A DNA stretch of 64,000 bases, taken from contig NC_058521.1 in NCBI RefSeq assembly GCF_904849725.1, positions 97,636,244 through 97,700,243 of the forward strand, given 5' to 3'. Shown in pieces: positions 11,612-22,108 of the stretch; within the stretch, counting starts at the first letter, position 1, and the number at the start of each line of letters is the position of its first letter. This DNA comes from Hordeum vulgare subsp. vulgare (Eukaryota; Streptophyta; Magnoliopsida; Poales; Poaceae). The translations under genes were made by a program, and so were the position numbers. A model generated the notes under the pieces. The model ran no database searches. It saw only the letters and a program-made list of their open reading frames with translations, and was not told the DNA's origin.

Positions 11612-14600
11612 ATGGTCGTGTTATCTACTTATGTGATGAAGCTTCTAGAATTGCAAAACCTGTTAGAAACAGACATGATGAGCTAGACAAAAATAAACCA
11701 GTTGTTGGCATGCATGTTGTTTCAGTTAAAATTGGAGATCATTTTTATCATGGCTTGTGTGACTTGGGAGCTAGTGTTAGTGACATACCTATTTCCCTCT
11801 ATGATGAGATCAAGAATGACATAGCACCCTATGAACCTGAATATATTGATGTTACTATTAAACTTGTAAATAAAGACACTATTGCACCACTTGGGATTGT
11901 TAGAGATGTTGAAGTCTTGTGTGGAAAAGTTAAGTACCCAACTGATTTCCTAGTACTTGGTTTAGAACAAGATATTTTTTGTCCCACTATATTTGGTAGG
12001 CCTTCTTGAGTACTGTTAATGCTGAAATTAATTGTTTAACTAAAAAGTTTAACATAAAATTTGGCGATGTATCTGATGAATTTAATTTCTCCAAGATTAG
12101 TAAGCAACCTCATGATAAGGAATTACCTAGTAAGGATGAAATAATTGGTCTTGCCTTTATTGTCGTGCCTCCTACCAATCCACTAGAACAATATTTGCTA
12201 GACCATGAAAATGATATGCATATGAATGAAAGAACTGAGATAGATGATATATTTCTTAGAAAAACACCTATTCTTAAACACAACTTACTAGTTGATATTT
12301 TAGGGGACCCCCCTCCACCCAAAGGAGATCCCGTGTTTGATCTTAAAACTTTACCTGATACCTTGAAATATGTTTATCTTGATGAGAAGAAGATATATCT
12401 TGTTATTATCAGTGCTAACCTTTGAAAGCATGAAGAAATGAAATTATTTAAAACTCTGAAGAAGCACATGGCTGCTATTCGATATACTCTTGATGATCTT
12501 AAGGACATAAGTCCCACTCTATGTGAGCACAAGATTAATATGGAGCCAGATGCTAAACCTGTCATTGATCATCAATGCCGCTTAAATCCCAAAATGAAAG
12601 AAGTGGTGAGAACTGAAATACTAAAGCTTCTGGAGGCACGTATAATCTATCCTATTGCTGATAGTAAATGGGTAAGTCTCGTTCATTGTGTTCCTAAGAA
12701 AGGAGGTATAACTGTTGTTCCTAATGATAAGAATGAACTTATTCCGCAAAGAATTGTAACTGGTTATAGGATGGTGATAGATTTTAGGAAGTTAAATAAA
12801 GCTACTAGGAAATATCATTACCCCTTGCCTTTTATTGATCAAATGTTGGAAAGATTATCTAAGCACACACATTTTTGTTTTCTTGATGGATATTCCGGTT
12901 TTTCTCAAATACATGCGTCTAAGGATGACCAAGAGAAAAGTAATTTCACGTGCCCTTTTGGAATTTATACTTATAGACGTATGCCTTTTGGTTTATGCAA
13001 TGCACCTGCTACCTTTCAAAGATGTATGACTTCTATATTCTCTGTCTTTTCTGAAAAGATTGTGGAGGTTTTCATGGACGATTTTTCCATTTACGGGACT
13101 TCCTTTGATGATTGCTTAAGCAACCTTGATCGAGTTTTGTAGAGATGTGAAGAAACTTATCTTGTCTTTAATTGGGAGATGTGCCACTTTATGGTAAATG
13201 AAGGTATTGTACTTGGCATAAAATTTCTAAGCGAGGTATTGAATTAGACAAAGCCAAAGTTGATGCAATAGAGAAAATGCCTTGCCCAAAAGATATCAAA
13301 GGTATAAAAAATTCCTTGGTCATGTTGGTTTTTATAGGCACTTCATTAAAGATTTGTCAAAAATTTCTAGGCCACTAACTAATCTTCTTCAAAAAGATTT
13401 TTTTTTGGTTGTTATGATGATTGTATGGAAGCCTCTGAAATACTTAAGAAAGCCTTGATTACTGCACCTATTGTCCAACCACCTGATTGGAATTTACTGT
13501 TTGAAATTATGTGTGATGCTAGTGACTACGCTGTTGGTGTTGTTTTAGGGAAAAGAGTAGACAAGAAATTAAATGTTATTCATTATGCTTGTAAGACCTT
13601 AGACAATGCTCAACTAAATTATGTCACCACTTAGAAGAATTTTTTAGCAGTTGTGTTTGCTTGTGATAAATTTAGACCTTACATTGTTGACTCAAAAGTT
13701 ACCATTCACACTGGTCATGCTGCTATTAAATACCTAAAGGAAAAGATGGATGCTAAACCTAGACTTATTAGGTGGGTGATTTTACTACACGAGTTTGACT
13801 TGCATATAGTTTATAGGAAGGGAGCTGAAAACCCCGTAGCAGATAACTTGTCTAGAATGGAAAATGTTCTTGATGACCCACTGCCTATTGATGATAATTT
13901 TCCTGATGAACAACTTGCTGCTATAAATACTTCACAAAGTTACCCTTGGTATGTTGATTATGCTAATGATTTTGTTGCTAAATACATACCACCTAATTTC
14001 ACATACCAACAAAAGAAAAAAAATCTTCTATGATTTACGAGATTAGTTCTGGGATGACCCACATCTTTATAAAGGAGTAGATGGTATTATTAGACGTTGT
14101 GTACCTGAGCATGAACATGGACAAATCTTACGGAAATGTCACTCCAAGGCTTATGGAGGGCACCATGCTGGTGACATAAGTGGATACAAGGTATTACAAT
14201 CTGGTTTTTATTGGCCTACTCCTTTTAAAGATGCTCGTAATTATGTAATTTCATGTGATGAATGTCAAAGAATTGGTAACGTTAGTAGACGCCGGGAAAT
14301 GCCTATGAATTATTCACTTGCTATTGAACCATTTGATGTTTTGGGATTTGATTATATGGGACCTTTTTCTTCCTCTAATGGGTACACACATATTCTAGTT
14401 GCTGTTGATTATGTTACTAAGTGGGTAAAAGCTATTCCTACTAGTAGTGCTGATCATAACACTTCTATTAAAATGCTTAAGAATATTATCTTCCTGAAGT
14501 TTGGAGTCCCTAGATATTTAACGACTGATGGTGGTTCTCATTTTATTCATGGTGCTTTCCGTAAACTCTTAGCTAAATATGATGTTAACCATAGAATTGC

Positions 14601-15273
14601 ATCACCCTATCACCCTCAATCTAGTGGTCAAGTTGAATTGAGTAATTGAGAAATAAAGTTAATTTTGCAAAAGATGGTTAATAGATCTAGAAATAATTGG
14701 TCTAAGAAACTTTATGATGCTCTATGGGCTTATAGAACCGCCTACAAGAACCCTATGGTGATGTCCCATTATGAAATGGTTTATGGGAAAGCTTGTCATT
14801 TACCTCTTGAGTTGGAACATAAAGCTTATTGGGCAATTAAAGAACTTAACTATGATTTCAAGCTTGCCGGTGAGAAAAGGTTATTTGACATTAGTTCATT
14901 AGATGAATGGAGGACACATGCTTACGAAAATGCCAAGTTGTTTAAGGAAAAGGTTAAAATATGACATGACAAAAGAATCCAAAAATGAGAATTCAATGTA
15001 GGAGACTTGGTGCTTTTGTACAACTCTCGTTTCAGATTTTTTGCAGGTAAGATTCTCTCCAAGTGGGAAGGCCCTTATGTGGTTGAAGTGGTCTATCGGT
15101 CACATGCTATAAAGATTAATAACTTCGAAGGCAAAACCCCGAAGGTGGTAAATGGTCAAAGAATTAAGCACTATATCTCAGCTACGCCCCTTGACGTTAA
15201 AACTAACATTATTCAAGTTATGACTTTGGAAGAACACATAAGACAGACCCTCCGGAACGCTCCAGAATGCTGA
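11612..15273 (+). pseudogene. Element A protease-RT-RNase H-integrase, decayed
   Basis: Domains appear in Ty3 order. Retropepsin is at 11700-12008 (CDLGASVS for the usual DTGA-type site). RT follows at 12438-13142 (MPFGLCNAPATF, FMDDFS), then RNase H at 13425-13800 (MCDASDYAVG). Integrase comes last: zinc-binding H/H/C/C at about 14125-14275, and D, D and E in DYMGPF, TDGGSHF and GQVELSN. Damage includes a frameshift near 12003, in-frame stops at 12423, 13140 and 13632, indels near 13217, 13303 and 13395, further damage near 14034-14190, and stops near 14647 and 14962. It starts mid-frame because gag is missing. It would have encoded the replication and integration enzymes acting in the retrotransposon particle and nucleus. 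Confidence 0.9.
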
Positions 15274-15545
15274 AAAGGGGTAGGTACGTGATACGGTAAG
15301 TATACTGACTCCAAAAATTCCAAAAAAACAATTACTTTTGTTTTTGGTATTTTAGAAAAAATACAAAATAAAACAGAGTCAGGAGGACTCACGAGGGAGG
15401 CACAAGCCAACACGGCGCGACCTAGCCCTTGGCCGCACCCTGATGGCTTGTGGGGCCCCCGTGTGCCCTCCAGACTCCGATTTCTTCGAGAACACATATT
15501 CTGACCTAGAAAAAATCATTATATATACTCCAGTATGTTTTGATC
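15274..15545 (+). promoter_or_regulatory. Element A internal LTR-like leader with GC inverted repeat and TATA-like box
   Basis: 15396-15460 carries the inverted repeat (GGCACAAGCC ... GGCTTGTGGGGCC) otherwise found in the LTRs. It is followed by AGAAAAAATCAT and ATTATATATACTCC at 15518-15530, about 80 nt before the ATG of the second ORF. The same arrangement occurs in B. An internal promoter is an inference. Confidence 0.55.
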
Positions 15546-15607
15546 ACCGCATCGCAAGTTTCTCCTATGTTCTTGTTTCGGGTTGTTTTTCTGGTAGATC
15601 TGAAAAT

Positions 15608-15937
15608 ATGGCATCTCAAGATTCCGATGGAGAGAGCTATGTTTCCCACTATGTCGTTGATCCAAAGATCTTTGGGGATATCTTTGAAATATCCAAAAAT
15701 ATTTCTCGCTTCTTTTCAGTTTTTGTTTCCCATTTGATTAACTACAGTATTAATAGAAAAAACAAAAATATTTCCTTTGCATCTTGGGAGCTTTCCCATG
15801 TAAATAGTTTTTCTCATTTTTGTTTTTCCTTTGTTTCTTTATTCCCTCTAGAAAAATCAAAAACGCCAAGAATATTTCAGTGTGTTTATCTGAACTTCTT
15901 TTTTTTCCTTGAGTCGTTGAAGGAAGAAGACCAATGA
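15608..15937 (+). pseudogene. Element A second ORF, truncated
   Basis: The frame opens with MASQDSDGES, like MSSQESVGEN at the same place in B. After about 25 codons it loses resemblance and runs into 3' non-coding sequence: the stretch at 15785-15800 (TTGGGAGCTTTCCC) matches non-coding DNA at 57210-57225 in E. The ORF body therefore appears deleted, and the rest of the open frame is accidental. In this clade the second ORF often encodes an ATHILA-type or env-like protein of uncertain role. Confidence 0.6.
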
Positions 15938-17599
15938 AAATGTTGAGTGGCTCTCTTATGCATAAATGTGAATCTAACAAAAAGAGCCATAATTACCTTG
16001 TCTTATCCTGTGTTTAAATTGTCTCGCAGATTCCATCTTAGTCCATGATGCACTCGCATTATTATTACTATCATATCATTCGATCGTGCAAGTGAAAGGG
16101 AATAATGACGATATTTGATGAAGTGATCGTAGCAAAGGAAGCTGGTATGGAATCTTCTTGTTTCCCGTTTTAGTAAATATGTTTAGCTCGTTCGATCTTG
16201 ATTTAGTATATTATGAGTGAACATGTTTATGATGACAATTAGAGATTATAGTTTCTCATGACATCCTTAAATAGCTAGGAGTGGATAATGACTTATCTTA
16301 TGAGTCAACATGCACTAAAATGGTTATGATGTGGTATGGTAATATGGTATTTCCCTCTGAGTAATTCGAGCAGCTTGACTTGGCCCATGTGCAAACATGT
16401 ACTTGATTCAAAACCAATGCAGCATTCATAATGTTTAAATTCAGAGTATTCATATCTTACCCATGCTAATGTCCAATGTTAATTATTCACAATGCATGAT
16501 TATTACCATTTTCGCTCTCTAGCTGGTCGCTTCTCAATCTATTACTAGCCTTCACCTGTACCAAGCGGGAATGCTGCTTGTGCATCCAAACTCCTAAAAT
16601 CAAGTTGTTCCACATGAGTCCACCATACCTACCCATATGCGGTATTACCCTGCCATTCCAAGTAAATTTGCATGTGCCATCTCTAATATTCAAATAAATA
16701 TCTGTTTTGTGTGCTCGTACCGCTCATGGAGCGATGGGGTGGTCATCATCTTCCAGGCTAAGCGGGTTATTCTCAAAGATGAGTGTTTATTCACTTGTTA
16801 TTACACGAGAGAGGCTCATAAAAAGATGCCCAACCCTGCATAATACAAAAATAAATAAACAGGAACTCCCCCCAGAAAGTTGACTCTTTGGATGGTACCC
16901 ATGGATTCGACTAGCCATGGAGTGTGTTTGAATGGTGGAGGAGGAGTCAAATTTCAATTCTATTTGGGAACCGCCAATAATGTGATTAGCATGGACGATA
17001 TTGAAAAATCCATCGTAACGTTGACAGGAAAAACACACCACCCCCAATATACAATTTCATCCCTGTTTTTGAACCTTGAGCTCTGGCACGACTGCAAATC
17101 AATGTTTCCTCTGCAAAGGGCCTATCCATTTATTTTTATGTTGAGTCATCACCTTCTTACCTACCGCACCAGACCGGAGAGCACTGTTGTCATTCTTATG
17201 CATTGAGTCCAGTTAATATTGGATTTGAGCATGACTAGATCTTTCCTACTCTAAATTATAATGTTTAGTCGCTTCTTGAACCTCGAAGGTGCTCTGCATT
17301 TATGTTTTGCGGTCTCAGAAAGGGCTAATGAAATACCATGTCACCATATTATATCATGATTGTTTTGATAAATTGTTGGCATATGAGATATCTTATTATT
17401 GCTCACTAGTTGATTATGTATTGCCATGGGCGCATGTGATGTTTAATTGTTATCATTAATATGGTTACTTATGATTTATGCTGAAAACCTGAACACTAGC
17501 TAAGTATATATACAGCAACAAGAACAAAAGAGTTTGTAAAAGTTTTCTTTATCACTTTTAGTTTATCAACTGAATTGCTTGAGGACAAGCAATGAGTTA
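15938..17599 (+). other. Element A 3' non-coding region
   Basis: 1.66 kb without supported coding sequence lies between the second ORF and the polypurine tract. It aligns in patches with the equivalent regions of D (inverted) and E. The best-conserved block is 16613-16682, which contains CCACCATACCTACCCATATG and then CCATTCCAAGTAAATTTGCA. Confidence 0.75.
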
Positions 17600-17612
17600 A
17601 GCTTGGGGGAGT
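17600..17612 (+). promoter_or_regulatory. Element A polypurine tract
   Basis: AGCTTGGGGGAGT directly precedes the 3' LTR. GAGGACAAGCAA upstream is the usual lead-in in these Ty3 families. It is the site of plus-strand priming. Confidence 0.85.
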
Positions 17613-19110
17613 TGATACATCTCCAACGTATCTACTTTTCCAAACACTTTTTCTCTTCTTTTGGACTCTAATTTGCATGATTTGAATGAAACTAACCTGG
17701 AGTGACGTTGTTTTCAGCAAAACTACTTTGGTGTTATTTTTGTGCAGAAATAAAAGTTCTCGAAATTGGACGAAACTTTTGGTTATTTTTTTCTGGGAAT
17801 TATAATGAATTATGGAGGAAACACCTGCTGGAGGAGGTGTGCCATGGGGGCACAAGACAACAGGGCGCGACCCACGCCCTACCCGTGCCCTCATGGCTTG
17901 TGGGGCCCCCATGGCTTGTGGGGCCCCCATGGCTCCTCGGACCCTATTTCCAGTCCTATAAATTCCTATTCGCTGAGGAAAAAATCAGGAGATTACTTTT
18001 GGGATGAAGTGTCGCCGTCTTGAGGCGGAAACCTAGGCAGAGACCCTTTTTCTCTCCGACACTGTGATTCTGTCGGGAAAATTTCCCTCCGGGAGGGGGA
18101 GATTGAAGCCATCGTCATCACCAACACTTCCTCCTTCGTGGGAGAACCAATCTTCGTCAACATCAACACCAGGACCATCTCATCTGCAACCTTAGTTCAC
18201 CTCTTGAATTCGATCTTTGTCTCAAAACCTCAGATTGGTACATGTGGGTTGCTAGTAGTGTTGATTACATCTTGTAGTTGATGCTTGTTGGATTAATTGG
18301 TGAAAGATATTATGTTCAGATCCTTTGTCACCATCATTATACCTCTGATCTTGAACATGTTGATGAGGTGTGAGTAATTACTATTGTTCCTGAGGACATG
18401 GGATAAGTCTTGTCACAGGTAATCATGTGAAATTGGCATTCGTTCAATATTTTGATGATATGTATGTTGTTGCTTCTCTTAGTGGTGTCGTGTGAACATC
18501 GACTACACGACACTTCACCATGTTATGGGCCTAAGGGAAGGCATTGTGGAGTAACAAGTAGGTGATGGGTTGCGAGAGTGACATAAGCTTAAACCCAGTT
18601 TAGACGTTACTTCATAAGGGGCCGATTTGGATCGACGCGTTTCATGCTATGGTTAGATTTATCTTAATTCTTCTTTCGTAGTTGCGGATGCTTGCGCGAG
18701 GGGGTAATCATAAGTGGGTTTTTTGTTCAAGTAAGAACATCACCTTAGCACCGGTCCAACCACATATCAAATTATCAAAGTAGCGAACGCGAATCAATTC
18801 AACATGATGAACACGACTAGATAAAAATCCCCATGTGTCCTCGGGGGCACATTCTTCATATAAGAACACTTTCCGGTCAGTCCTTTGTTGTAAAAAGTAT
18901 TGGGCTACCTTGCTGCACCTTAGTTACTATTGTTACTTGTCACTTGTTACAAAATATCTTGCTACAAAACTATCTACTACTGTCACTAATCGCACTTGCA
19001 GAGAATACCTTGCTAAAAACTGCCTATCATTTCCTTCTGCTCCTCGTTGGGTTCGACAGTCTTACTTATTGGAAGGACTACGATTGATTCCCTATACTTG
19101 TGGGTCATCA
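17613..19110 (+). repeat. Element A 3' LTR (1498 bp, mosaic)
   Basis: It runs from TGATACATCTCC to CTTGTGGGTCATCA. The first roughly 220 bp match the E-type LTR (compare 51630-51850), while sequence after about 17960 matches the B LTR (19137-20661). The switch lies at or near the GC inverted repeat at 17846-17930, where an 18-bp unit (ATGGCTTGTGGGGCCCCC) is tandemly duplicated. A TATA-like CCTATAAATTCC lies at 17955. Confidence 0.85.
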
Positions 19111-19131
19111 CCACTGCCAGTTGAGGGAAGT
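19111..19131 (-). repeat. Short flank of the interrupted gag fragment
   Basis: This sequence lies between the end of A and the left target duplication of B. With the matching GCCAT at 26956 it should continue the minus-strand gag fragment that resumes right of B. Confidence 0.6.
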
Positions 19132-19136
19132 GCCAT
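19132..19136. repeat. Target-site duplication GCCAT, left copy (element B)
   Basis: GCCAT directly precedes the B 5' LTR and directly follows the B 3' LTR (26956-26960). Confidence 0.92.
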
Positions 19137-20661
19137 TGATACGTCCATTTTGCAGCATGCTTTCATGTTGATATTTATTGCTTTTTGGGCTGTTATTTCA
19201 CTTCACGGTACAATACTTATGCCTTTTCTCTCTTATTCTGCAAGGTTTACATGAAGAGGGAGAATGTCGGCAGCTGGAATTCTAGCCTGAAAAATGAGCA
19301 AGTTTGAGATGCCTATTCTGCGCAACTCCAAAAGCCGTGAAAATCAACGTGGATTTTTTTGGGAATATATAAAAAATACTGGGTGGAAGAAGTGCCAGAG
19401 GAGCGCAACCAGGGGGCCACAAGCCTGGTAGGCGCGGCCACCCCCCTGGCCGCGCCTTGGGGGCTTGTGGGCTCCCTGCAGGACCACATGCTCCCCTCTT
19501 CTGCTATATGAAGGGTTTCGTTCCGGAAAAAAATCAGGAGGAGGCTTTTCGGAGGATTCGCCGCCGCCACGAGTAGAAACTTGAGGAGAACCAATCTAGA
19601 GCTCCGGCAGGACGATCCTGCCGGGGAAACTTCCCTCCCAGAGGGGGAAATCGTTGCCATCGTCATCACCAACACTCCTCTCATTGGAGGGGACTCATCA
19701 CCATCAACATCTTCATCAGCACCATCTCATCTCCAAACCCTAGTTCATCTCTTGTAACCAATCTCCATCTCGCGACTTCGATTGGTACTTGTAAGGTTGC
19801 TAGTAGTGTTAATTACTCTTTGTAGTTGATGCTAGTTGGATTATTTGGTGGAAGAGTTTATGTTCAGATCCTTGATGCTACTCATTACCTCTCTGGTCAT
19901 GAATATGGTTATGCTTTGTGAGTAGTTACTTTTGTTCCTGAGGACATGGGATAAGTCATGCTAATAGTAGTCATGTGAATTTGGTATTCGTTCGATATTT
20001 TGATGTGTTGTATGTTGTTTTTCCTCTAGTAGTGTTATGTGAACGTCGACTACATAACACTTCACCATTATTTCGGCCTAGAGGGAGGCATTGGGAAGTA
20101 GTAAATAGATGATGGGTTGCTAGAGTGACAGAAGCTTAAACCCTAGTTTATGCGTTGCTTCGTAAGGGGCTGATTTGGATCCACTAGTTTAATGCTATGG
20201 TTAGACTTTGTCTTAATTCTTCTTTCGTAGTTGCGTATGCTTGCGAGAGGGGTTAATCATAAGTGGGATGCTTGTCCAAGTAAGGGCAGTACCCAAGCGC
20301 CGGTCCACCCACATATCAAACTATCAAAGTAACGAACGCGAATCATATGAATATGATGAAAACTAGCATGACAGAAATTCCCGTGTGTCCTCGAGAGCGT
20401 TTTTCCTCCTATAAGACTTTGTCCAGGCTTGTCCCTTGCTCCAAAATGGATTGGGACACTTAGCTGCACCGTTGCTACTTTTGTTACTTGCTACTTGCTA
20501 TGAATCATCTCACCACACAACCACTTGTTACCTATAATTTCAGTGCTTGCAGATATTACCTTGCTGAAAACCACTTGTCAGATCCTTCTGCTCCTCGTTG
20601 GGTTCGACACTCTTACTTATCGAAAGGACTATGATAGATCACCTATACTTGTGGGTCATCA
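19137..20661 (+). repeat. Element B 5' LTR (1525 bp)
   Basis: It starts TGATACGTCCATTTTGCAGC and ends CTTGTGGGTCATCA. The GC inverted repeat is at about 19414-19475 (GGGCCACAAGCC, GGCGCGGCCA, TGGCCGCGCC, GGCTTGTGGGC). CTGCTATATGAAGG and GGAAAAAAATCAGG follow it at about 19500-19535. Confidence 0.93.
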
Positions 20662-20672
20662 AGACTCTTTTC

Positions 20673-20690
20673 TGGCGCCGTTGCCGGGGA
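20673..20690 (+). promoter_or_regulatory. Element B primer binding site (tRNA-Asp type)
   Basis: TGGCGCCGTTGCCGGGGA begins 11 nt after the LTR end and is, from memory, an exact complement of the plant tRNA-Asp 3' end. It primes minus-strand synthesis. Confidence 0.9.
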
Positions 20691-20767
20691 GTGAAGCGCC
20701 TTTGGTAACTGGAACTTGGTAAGGAAACATTCATATAGTGTGCTGAAATTTATTGTCACTTGTCACT

Positions 20768-22108
20768 ATGGAAACTAATCCTTTGAGGTGCTTGTTCGGC
20801 GTATCTTCACCTCAAACGGAAGAACAAAGAGTTTCTCATCAACCTGCTGCACCTACTCAAAATATTTGCTTTGAATTTCCTTCGGGTATGCTTGAGAAAC
20901 TGTTGGCTAGTCCTTTTACAGGAGATGGAACATCACATCTAGACTTGCGTCTAATCTATGTAGATGAAATTTGTGGTTTATTTAAGCTTGCAGGTTTGCC
21001 TGAGGATGAGGTCAAGAAGAAGGTCTTTCCCTTATCTTTGAGGGATAAGGCGTTTACATGGTATAGGCTATGTGATGATACTCGATAATGGAACTACAAT
21101 CGGTTGAAATTGGAATTTCATCAAAAGTTTTATCCTATGCATTTAGTACATCTTGATCGGAATTATATTTACAATTTTTGGCCTCGTGACAGAGAAAGCA
21201 TCCCTTAAGCTTGGGAGAGGCTTAAGTCAATGTTATATTCATGCCCCAATCATGAGCTCTCGAGAGAAATTATCATTCAGAACTTCTATGCTCGGCTTTC
21301 TCATAATGATCGCACCATGCTTGACACTTCTTGTACCAGTTCTTTTATGAAGAGAGATACTGACTTCAAATGGAATTTATTGGAAAGAATTAAATGCAAC
21401 TCTGAAGATTAGGAGCTTGAAGAAGGTAAGGAATCAGGTATGAATTTCAAGTTTGATTGCGTTAAATCCTTTGTTGAAACAAATACCTTTTGTGATTTTA
21501 GCGCTAAGTATGGACTTGACTCTGAGATAGTAGCTTCATTGTGTGAATCATTTGCTGCTCATATTGATCTCCCCAAAGAGAAGTGGTTTAAATATCATCC
21601 TCCTTTAGAAGTCAATGTAGTTAAACCCAATCCAGTTGAAGAGAAAGTCATTGCCTATAATGATCCTATTGTTCCCAGTGCTTACATTGAGAAACCACCT
21701 TTCCCTGTTAGGATAAAGGATCATTCTAAAGCTTCAACTGTGATACGTAGAGGCTACATTAGAACACCTACACCCCTTGAGAAAATTAGAGTTGAACCTA
21801 GCATTGCTATTATCAAAGATCTCATGTCCGATGATGTTGAGGGACATAATATTCACTTCTCTGAAGATGCTGCTAGAATTGCTAAACCTCACGCTAGAGA
21901 TAAACATAGGCCTGTTGTTGGCACGCCTGTTGTTGGCACGCCTGTTGTTTTTGTTAAGATAGGAGATCATTGTTATCATGGTTTATGTGACGTGGGTGCT
22001 AGTGTTAGTGCAATACCTCAATCCTTATATGATGAAATCAAAGATGAGATTGCACCTGTTGAGATAGAACCTATTGATGTCACTATTCAGCTTGCCAATA
22101 GAGATTAG
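20768..22108 (+). pseudogene. Element B gag and start of protease
   Basis: One frame runs from ATG 20768 to the stop at 22106, broken by in-frame stops at 21086, 21206 and 21410. The gag core shows FPLSLRDKAFTWYRL and, after the second stop, AWERLKSMLYSCPNH, typical of retrotransposon gag. Protease begins near 21950 with KIGDHCYHGLCDVGASVSAI (DVGA at the catalytic position). The frame ends where a deletion joins it out of frame to RT. A 15-bp unit is tandemly duplicated at 21909-21950 (VVGTPVVGTPVV). Gag would form the particle and protease would cleave the polyprotein. Confidence 0.88.

Larger units (their letters stand above)
10506..19110 (+). mobile_element. Element A: Athila-like Ty3 retrotransposon, mosaic and decayed
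   Basis: It comprises the right part of a 5' LTR (10506-11611), a protease-RT-RNase H-integrase pseudogene (11612-15273), an internal LTR-like leader, a stub of a second ORF, a long 3' non-coding region, a polypurine tract and a 3' LTR (17613-19110). Primer site and gag are missing: LTR sequence joins directly to the region just before protease. The 5' LTR resembles that of element E, whereas most of the 3' LTR resembles element B, so this is a recombinant element or two fused remnants. The left part of the 5' LTR lies beyond Copia-1, outside the window. Confidence 0.8.

Noticed and set aside
15608..15937. Element A second ORF as a complete 109-codon gene
   Set aside because: Only the first 25 or so codons resemble the B protein. 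The rest aligns with 3' non-coding DNA of D and E, so the open frame is accidental beyond that.
20673..20690. tRNA-Asp-like sequence as a tRNA gene
   Set aside because: Only the 18-nt complement of the tRNA 3' end is present, at the primer site position. No cloverleaf sequence surrounds it. The same holds for 31127, 39424, 47333 and 53285.
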